A DNA stretch of 46,790 nucleotides, taken from contig NZ_VFRP01000028.1 in assembly GCF_006385685.1 (NCBI RefSeq), forward strand, positions 1 to 46,790, given 5' to 3'. Below, in pieces: positions 41,874 to 46,790 of this stretch. The position numbers and the translations under genes were made by a program. The notes beneath the pieces were generated by a model that searched no databases, had not been told where the DNA came from, and saw only the letters and a program-made list of their open reading frames with translations. The first letter of the stretch is position 1. The number at the start of each line of letters is the position of its first letter. The stretch comes from Amaricoccus solimangrovi (GTDB lineage: Bacteria > Pseudomonadota > Alphaproteobacteria > Rhodobacterales > Rhodobacteraceae).

Positions 41874-43707
41874 CCGCGCCGGATCGGGCGGAAACCCTCA
41901 GCGGACGGGCGCGGGAGCGCTCGCGGGTGGCTCGGCGGGCGGGTCCAGCCGGCCCGGCGGAGGCCGGCCACCAGCGCGTCGATGGTCGATTCTGTGCCCT
42001 GGTGCGAGCGGAAATAGCCGGCGGGATCGGTGGCGAGCCTGGGTTCGAGGGCCTCATCCGCGCGAGCGCCGCGCGGGCGGTCGGCGCGTCGCCGAGGGCG
42101 CCCGCCGCGATCGCGATCAGCGCCTGACCCGTCGGGGAGCCCTCGGCGGCGCCCTCCCCGGCGGTTTCCAGCATCGCGGCGTAGTCGCGCTCGAGATACT
42201 GGTGGATCGCGATCAGGTGGTAGTACCAGCCCGGCGGCCTGATCGACCGCGCGATCGCGCGCTGGAGGAGCGGAACGCCCTCGTCCCATTTGCCACGCGC
42301 CGCGAGCCGCCAGCCAAGCTGGGCGAGGGTGTCCGGATCGTTCGGATTGAGGGCGAGCGCCGCGCGCTGGGTGCGCTCCGACTCATCGTAATAGCCGGCG
42401 TAGTACTCGATCGAGGCAAGCGCCTTCAGCGCGGTCACGTTCTCCGGGTCGAGCTCGCTTCCGCGGCGGGCCGTGGACAGGGCCTCACCCAGGACGGCGT
42501 CCCGGTCGACGCCCGGAGTGAAGTCGAAGCGGACGCCGTCCATCTCCAGCCAGCCGAGCAGCGCCCAGGCCTCGGCATAGGAGGGATCGCGTCGCACCGC
42601 CTCCTCGAGGCAGGCCCGCGTCGGCGCGTAGAGTTCGGGCGGAAAGGATCGGCGGTAGATGTGGGCCCGCAGCACGCAGGCGTAGCTCGCCATGCTCGGC
42701 ACGGCGCCGGAGAGGACGCGGGCGGTCACATCCCCCTTCACCGCCCCGTAGGGCTGCCCGAGCGCCATGGCGATCCCCGCCGCCATGTCGCCCTGCGCCG
42801 CGAGCAGATCGCCGGGATCGAGCCGCCGGTCGAAGCTCTCGCTCCATTTCACCTCGCCGCTCGCCGCGTCGACGAGCATGGCGTTGACGCGGACCTGCGA
42901 GTCGGTCGCCGTGACGCCGCCGCTGACGACGTAGGACACCCCGAGCCTGTCGTGGAGTTCGGCCGCGTCCGCGTCGCCGCTCTCCCCGAAACTCGCCCCC
43001 GCCGAGAACACCCGCAGCGCGTCGAAGCGCTTCAGTTCCGTGATCAGCTGCTGGCTGATGCCCTCCGCGAGAAATGTGACCTCGTCTTCCGCCCCGTTCG
43101 GCGTGAACGGCAGGACGATGATGCTGGGGCCGCTCTCCCCGATCGGAGGCGCGGCGTCCCGCCCGGCAAGGAAGGCGGCGAGCAGGGCGGCCGCGGCGGC
43201 GAGAGCGCAGCCCGCTGCGAACCGCGCCCCTCGGCGGCGCCGGAGCCGCCGGTCCGGTACGGGTTCGGCGGGTGGCGGTGGCGGCGGGGTGGCGGGAGCG
43301 GCCGCGATCTCGCGCCATTCCGACCGCACGGCGTAGCCGCCCTTGGGGATCGACAGACGCACCGGATCGAGCCTGCCGTCCTCGGCATAGTAGCCGTCGA
43401 GGTCGCGCCTGAGGCGCCGGGCCTCGAGGCGCACCACCGGATCGGACTGCGCGTTGAAGTCATCGCCCCGGCCGAAGACCGCGGTGGCGATCGTGTACCC
43501 CTTCAGGCGGTCGCCCCGTCCGGTCAGGGTCTCCTCGACGAGATAGGCGAGCATGCTTCGCCGCCGTCCCTGCCGGAACTTCGGCGTGGCGAGGACGCGG
43601 GCAAGCGCCGCCGCCGTATCGGACGGCCCCGGCACATCAGGCAGGATCGCGCCCCCGGCGCCTTCGGTCCCGATCGTCCCCATGCCCCGCGAGCCTCCCG
43701 CCCACAC
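41845..43707 (-). CDS. Membrane-anchored TPR regulator of sulfatase module B, C-terminally frameshifted
   Basis: This 620-residue paralogue of the protein at 1574-3250 has the N-terminal block MLAYLVEETLTGRGDRLKGY then VRLEARRLRRDLDGYY and LSIPKGGYAVRSEW (about 50-150), a Pro-rich linker and a TM helix at about 180-200. A TolB-like domain follows with ISQQLITELKRF and an AsnPro-rich TPR region. After ALARMRP near 42050 the frame gives SNPGSPPIPPAIS, which looks non-coding. The other minus frame gives EPRLATDPAGYFRSHQGTES and IDALVAGLRRAGW, matching the tail of the paralogue (SLRRAGIG), and would stop at 41870. So either a real frameshift or a base error exists there. Its start may lie later than 43707. 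Confidence 0.78.
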   Translation of the reverse strand: MWAGGSRGMGTIGTEGAGGAILPDVPGPSDTAAALARVLATPKFRQGRRRSMLAYLVEETLTGRGDRLKGYTIATAVFGRGDDFNAQSDPVVRLEARRLRRDLDGYYAEDGRLDPVRLSIPKGGYAVRSEWREIAAAPATPPPPPPAEPVPDRRLRRRRGARFAAGCALAAAAALLAAFLAGRDAAPPIGESGPSIIVLPFTPNGAEDEVTFLAEGISQQLITELKRFDALRVFSAGASFGESGDADAAELHDRLGVSYVVSGGVTATDSQVRVNAMLVDAASGEVKWSESFDRRLDPGDLLAAQGDMAAGIAMALGQPYGAVKGDVTARVLSGAVPSMASYACVLRAHIYRRSFPPELYAPTRACLEEAVRRDPSYAEAWALLGWLEMDGVRFDFTPGVDRDAVLGEALSTARRGSELDPENVTALKALASIEYYAGYYDESERTQRAALALNPNDPDTLAQLGWRLAARGKWDEGVPLLQRAIARSIRPPGWYYHLIAIHQYLERDYAAMLETAGEGAAEGSPTGQALIAIAAGALGDAPTARAALARMRPSNPGSPPIPPAISARTRAQNRPSTRWWPASAGPAGPARRATRERSRARPLRVSARSGAASGFPRPRG

Positions 43708-43766
43708 GGTTAACCTACGTTATTCCGCTCTGAGATGACACAGGAATGCGGGCTGCGAAACGTGTT

Positions 43767-43778
43767 CGAACATGTTCG
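43767..43778. promoter_or_regulatory. Perfect 12-bp palindrome in the module B divergent promoter
   Basis: CGAACATGTTCG lies 60 bp from each flanking start (regulator at 43707, small gene at 43838). It resembles, but is 2 bp shorter than, the Gram-positive LexA box and does not match the alphaproteobacterial GTTC-N7-GTTC spacing, so an operator of the adjacent regulator or another dimer is more likely. Confidence 0.4.
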
Positions 43779-43837
43779 CCGCTCCCGCCGGCGCGAGGCG
43801 GCGTGATCCTCGCGCGGTCGGCCGGGCGGAGGGAGAG

Positions 43838-44086
43838 ATGGGACGGCTCGTGCATGTGGTGGCGCTCTTTCCCGACGACGAACTCGCGATCCACCGCCTT
43901 TACACGCGCGATGCCGGGTTTCGCGCCGTCTGCGACGATTACGAGGAGGCGCTCGCCGCCCTCGCGCGCTGGGAAACGGTCGACGCGGCCAAGGCCGACG
44001 ACTTCCGGCGGCTCGCCTCCGAAATCGAAGCGGAGATCGCCGCGTACCTGAGACAGACGGCGGGCGGCGGGCACTCCGGCGGCTGA
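43838..44086 (+). CDS. Small helical protein of sulfatase module B
   Basis: This is an 82-residue, cytoplasmic-looking helical protein: VVALFPDDELAIHRLYTRD, then GFRAVCDDYEEALAALARWE and LASEIEAEIAAYLRQ. It shares the FP, RL, RD, FR, C and acidic-pair positions with the 94-residue protein at 3472-3756 in module A. The ATG at 43838 has GGAGGGAGAG upstream. It is 42 bp before the sulfatase gene and presumably in its operon. No named function; a partner of the TPR regulator is one possibility given the repeated neighbourhood. Confidence 0.75.
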   Translation: MGRLVHVVALFPDDELAIHRLYTRDAGFRAVCDDYEEALAALARWETVDAAKADDFRRLASEIEAEIAAYLRQTAGGGHSGG

Positions 44087-44128
44087 CGTTCAAAACCGCG
44101 ATCCGCGGAACCGGCAGAGGAGACCAGC

Positions 44129-45859
44129 ATGAAACCCAAGCAACGCGGGTGGCGCGGGGCCGCGGACCTGTTCCGCGCCTCCGCCCTCGCCCTCGTGGCC
44201 GCCGCGACGGGAACGGCGTTGCCAGCGTCGGCGCAGGAGGGCGAAAGGCCGAACATCCTCTTCATCATGGGGGATGACATCGGCTACATGCAGCCGTCGA
44301 TCTACCATCGCGGCCTGATGGTCGGCGAGACGCCGAACATCGACCGGATCGGCCGCGAAGGCGCGATGTTCACCGACTACTACGCCGAACAGAGCTGCAC
44401 CGCCGGACGCACCGCCTTCTTCACCGGAATGAACCCGCTCCGCGTGGGCATGCTGCTGCCGGAGATCCCGGGCAGCCCGTCCTATCTCCGGGCGGGGACG
44501 CCGACGCTGGCGAAATTCCTCCATGACCTCGGCTACACCACCGGCGAATTCGGCAAGAACCACCTCGGCGACACCACCGAGTCGCTGCCGACCGCGCACG
44601 GCTTCCAGGAGTTCTGGGGTTATCTCTACCATCTCGACGCGATGCAGGGGGTGAGCTTCCCCGACATCAACGCGACGCCGACCAGCCAGACGGTGGCGCC
44701 ACCGTGCCGGAACACGCCGATTCCGGGGCTGGCCGAGGTGCCGGGCGCCGTCGATCCCAAGACCTCGGTCTGCCTGACGCCGCCGCGCCCGGTGCTGGCC
44801 TGCAAGTCCTCCGACGGCGGGGCGGACAACCAGACCTGCTCCGATGAGGGGCCGCTGACGCTCGAACGCTCGGAGACCGTGGACGAGGAGATCTCCGCCA
44901 AGGTGATCGACTTCCTCGACCGCAACGACCCGAAGAAGACCGGCAAGCCGTTCTTCGTCTGGTACAACCCCGCCCGCATGCACATCACCACCATGCTGCC
45001 GCCGAAATACCTCGCGATGGTCGGAGAGCCGGGCGGCAAGGACTGGGGCATCAACGAAGCCGGCATGAAGCAGATGGACGACAACATCGGCACCGTGCTC
45101 GACAAGCTCTCGACGATGGGCCAGCTCGACAACACCATCGTCGTCTTCACCACCGACAACGGCGCCGAGACGATCACCTTCCCCGACGGGGGTACGACGC
45201 CCTTCAAGGGCGGCAAGCTCTCGACCTGGGAAGGCGGCATGCGGGTGCCGCTGGTGATCCGCTGGCCCGGTCACATCGAACCCGGCACGGTCAAGACCGA
45301 CATGATGTCCGCGCTCGACTGGGTGCCGACGCTCGTCGACATCGCCGGCGGGCCGAAGGGCGAAGATCTCAGGACCCAGGTCGAGAACGGCTATCCCGGC
45401 CTGGTCAAGACCACACTCGACGGGATGAACGTGCGCGACTATCTCGAGGGCAAGGTCGCCGATTCGCCCCGTGATCACTTCTTCTATTACTCCGGCAAGG
45501 ATCCGTCGGCGGTTCGCTACAAGAACTGGAAGATGTACTTCGCGATGGTCTCGGACGATCCCGCGGGCTTCATCCATGGCGTGCAGCCGTACAGCTGGAC
45601 CCAGGTCGTCAACATCAAGCGCGACCCGTTCGAGACCTCGGTGGGGGACCAGCAGAAGACGCTCTTCGGCATGGGGGGCTCCCTCGCCTCGCCATCGACG
45701 GCCTATGTCTACGACTGGAACCTGCTGCCGCTCGGCCAGGCGCTCTGGCTGAAGGAGCTCGAGACCTACGTCAAGTACCCGCCGCTGCAGGAACCGGGAA
45801 GCTACAACCTCGAGCAGGTCGTGCAGCAGGTCCGGTCCATGAAGAGCGGCGCCGACTGA
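44129..45859 (+). CDS. Secreted arylsulfatase with C-T-A-G-R signature
   Basis: This is a 576-residue type I sulfatase precursor. It has a signal peptide (ALVAAATGTALPASAQE, about residue 37), metal Asp49-Asp50 (FIMGDDIGY), and the formylglycine site Cys90-T-A-G-R94 in QSCTAGRTAFFTG, where Ala replaces the usual Pro. FGKNHLGD, TTDNGAE and GGMRVPLVIRWPGHI are further family blocks. An insertion with several cysteines (PPCRNT, SVCLTPP, LACKSS, NQTCSDE) between about 190 and 240 could hold disulfides. The C-terminal part covers SYNLEQVVQQV. It is only moderately like the sulfatase at 5096, so the modules were probably not made by recent duplication. Substrate unknown. Confidence 0.92.
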   Translation: MKPKQRGWRGAADLFRASALALVAAATGTALPASAQEGERPNILFIMGDDIGYMQPSIYHRGLMVGETPNIDRIGREGAMFTDYYAEQSCTAGRTAFFTGMNPLRVGMLLPEIPGSPSYLRAGTPTLAKFLHDLGYTTGEFGKNHLGDTTESLPTAHGFQEFWGYLYHLDAMQGVSFPDINATPTSQTVAPPCRNTPIPGLAEVPGAVDPKTSVCLTPPRPVLACKSSDGGADNQTCSDEGPLTLERSETVDEEISAKVIDFLDRNDPKKTGKPFFVWYNPARMHITTMLPPKYLAMVGEPGGKDWGINEAGMKQMDDNIGTVLDKLSTMGQLDNTIVVFTTDNGAETITFPDGGTTPFKGGKLSTWEGGMRVPLVIRWPGHIEPGTVKTDMMSALDWVPTLVDIAGGPKGEDLRTQVENGYPGLVKTTLDGMNVRDYLEGKVADSPRDHFFYYSGKDPSAVRYKNWKMYFAMVSDDPAGFIHGVQPYSWTQVVNIKRDPFETSVGDQQKTLFGMGGSLASPSTAYVYDWNLLPLGQALWLKELETYVKYPPLQEPGSYNLEQVVQQVRSMKSGAD

Positions 45860-45942
45860 CGCCTCCGGCCCGCGGAAGCCGGCCATTCCGATGCGGCCCG
45901 GCATCTTCCAGCCCCTGCGCGCTCCCGAAGGACGCCTTCGCC

Positions 45943-46315
45943 ATGGGCGAGATGTTCGGGAGCGTCGGCTACGCCGCGGCGATCCTCGGCAAGTGGCACC
46001 TCGGCTCGGCGCCGGAAAGCCTGCCGACCGCGCGCTCGCCCGGCTCGGGGTCGTCGACGGCACCGTGGTGATCTTCGCCTCCGACAACGGCCCGTGGGGC
46101 GAGAACGCCCGCGAGTTCGGCAATCAGGGCACGCCCGACATGGGCAGCCCCGGGCCGTCCCGGGGCGAGCCCGGCGAGGTGACGGAGGGTTCGATCCGGA
46201 CCGCCGCGCTGATCCGCTGGCCCGGCCACGTCGCGCCGGACTCGAGCTCCCCCGCGATGTTCTCGATCATGGACTTCCTGCCGACGCTGGCCAGCATCCT
46301 CGGCCCACGCGCCGG
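45943..46315 (+). pseudogene. Remains of another sulfatase gene, with deletion and frameshift
   Basis: One frame from 45943 gives MGEMFGSVGYAAAILGKWHLG..SLPTA, the mid-N-terminal sulfatase block. From about 46040 another frame gives LGVVDGTVVIFASDNGPWGEN, then NQGTPDMGSPGPSRGE and EGSIRTAALIRWPGHVAP..MFSIMDFLPTLASILG, the later sulfatase blocks. The signature C-x-P/A-x-R region upstream, about 150-200 residues between the two blocks, and the C-terminal third are missing. The order is right but the product cannot be active. It follows the intact sulfatase directly, so a tandem sulfatase pair was probably present before. Confidence 0.8.
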
Positions 46316-46690
46316 CCCGTCCGCGGCGTTGTCGGCGGCGCCGCCACGTCATCGATTGGCGCGATATGGAACTCCTCCCGGAAGCCGCGGAGAGGGTATT
46401 TGAACGAACCGCTTCGCGGGGCGTTTCATTGACGGGTTTTCCCGGCAATGATCCGGCCTCGCTCGCATCGGCGGCGGGCCAGCGGCCCCGGCTCATCGCA
46501 TCGCATGCGCCACCAAGGAGGGCACAATGGCTCCGCCGAGGCGGATATCCGGCACGATTCCCATCGCGCGCGCCGAGGGCGCGACGTCCCGACGGCCGAC
46601 CCGCGTGCGTCCGGTGCCCCGGATCGCAGACGGCGCGCCAGGCGGCGGGGGCGGAAGCCGCCCTTCGCCGCCTCCGGGGGAGTTCGAATC
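46316..46690 (+). other. 375-bp stretch without a convincing gene
   Basis: Downstream of the sulfatase remnant several frames stay open only because of high GC. None has recognisable blocks or a good ribosome site, and I could not connect them with the missing sulfatase C-terminus. The final 15 bp contain a GGGGGAG that may serve the next gene. Confidence 0.4.
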
Positions 46691-46790
46691 TTGAAGACCC
46701 GCGACTGGCTCCTCTGGCTGCTTGGCGCGCTCGCGGTGTGTCAGGCGATTTTCGCCGCCCTCCCGGCGATCGACATCCGGGTGTCGAGCC
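46691..46790 (+). CDS. 5' end of a membrane protein, possibly PAP2-family phosphatase
   Basis: From a TTG at 46691 the frame reads KTRDWLLWLLGALAVCQAIF, then FAALPAIDIRVSS and leaves the window. A hydrophobic first helix followed by PxIDxxVS is how many bacterial PAP2 (lipid phosphatase, LpxE-like) proteins begin. GGGGGAG lies 9 nt before the TTG. Only about 33 residues are seen and no catalytic motif is reached, so this is tentative. Confidence 0.4.
   Translation, partial: MKTRDWLLWLLGALAVCQAIFAALPAIDIRVSS

Noticed and set aside
43765-43778. SOS (LexA) box
   Set aside because: GTTC repeats are separated by 6, not the 7 nt of the alphaproteobacterial box, and neither flanking gene is a repair gene.
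46260-46690. Open plus-strand frame containing DWRDMELLPEAAERVFERTASR
   Set aside because: It looks partly protein-like, but it has no start with a ribosome site, becomes Arg/Pro-rich and matches no family I know; long open frames are expected at this GC content.
46680-46695. GTTCGAATC resembling a tRNA T-loop
   Set aside because: The flanks do not form the T-stem and no acceptor or anticodon arm can be folded from the preceding 70 nt.

Overview
The window is high-GC DNA (about 70% G+C by eye), densely packed, with strongly GC-biased third codon positions, few RNA-like signals and many ATGA/TGATG gene overlaps. Gene content (rhizobial-type ribitol and xylitol catabolism, type III glutamine synthetase, RTX proteins, LemA/TPM cluster, IS5/IS110 relics) fits a free-living, metabolically versatile Alphaproteobacterium, perhaps near Rhodobacterales or Rhizobiales. 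The taxonomic call is inference.

Region by region. 1-1465: the end of a gene cut by the window edge, a decayed IS5-IS110 chimera, and a small monooxygenase-fold gene. 1574-9308 is sulfatase module A: a membrane-anchored TPR regulator on the minus strand, divergent from a small helical protein, an HdeA-like periplasmic protein, a secreted protein of unknown function, a large secreted sulfatase and a DUF1254/DUF1214 protein. 9394-13269: a GST and two RTX proteins. 13353-15672: a PepSY / response regulator / histidine kinase operon. 11-bp phased repeats lie both upstream of this operon and upstream of the neighbouring small RTX gene, so the RTX gene looks like a target. 15809-17350: DUF2076 protein and hydroxypyruvate isomerase.

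17727-26816 is a polyol catabolism region: xylitol dehydrogenase, AraC regulator, a ribose/ribitol-type ABC importer (binding protein, double ATPase, permease), ribitol 2-dehydrogenase, D-ribulokinase and an L-xylulose-reductase-like SDR. The expected flow is ribitol to D-ribulose to D-ribulose 5-phosphate, with xylitol feeding in through D-xylulose.

26918-38891 holds the most novel-looking system: two divergent units around a 450-bp regulatory region. The minus-strand unit encodes an amino-acid-type ABC importer without an ATPase, a luciferase-like flavin monooxygenase, a Rieske oxygenase without its reductase, an aldo/keto reductase, a KstD-like flavoprotein, an SDR and a TetR regulator. 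The plus-strand unit encodes an unknown helical protein, a DUF3830 protein, a type III glutamine-synthetase-like ligase and a MetX-like alpha/beta hydrolase. Two matching 16-bp TetR-type operators, one before each unit, and a LacI-type palindrome between them suggest one co-regulated but uncharacterised nitrogen-compound degradation pathway.

38936-40960: TPM, TPM and LemA genes. 41197-41873: a FitAB/VapBC-type toxin-antitoxin pair. 41845-46370 is sulfatase module B, which repeats the layout of module A (TPR regulator, divergent small protein, sulfatase). Here the regulator has a C-terminal frameshift and a second sulfatase is a deletion-damaged pseudogene. The window ends in the start of a probable PAP2 phosphatase.
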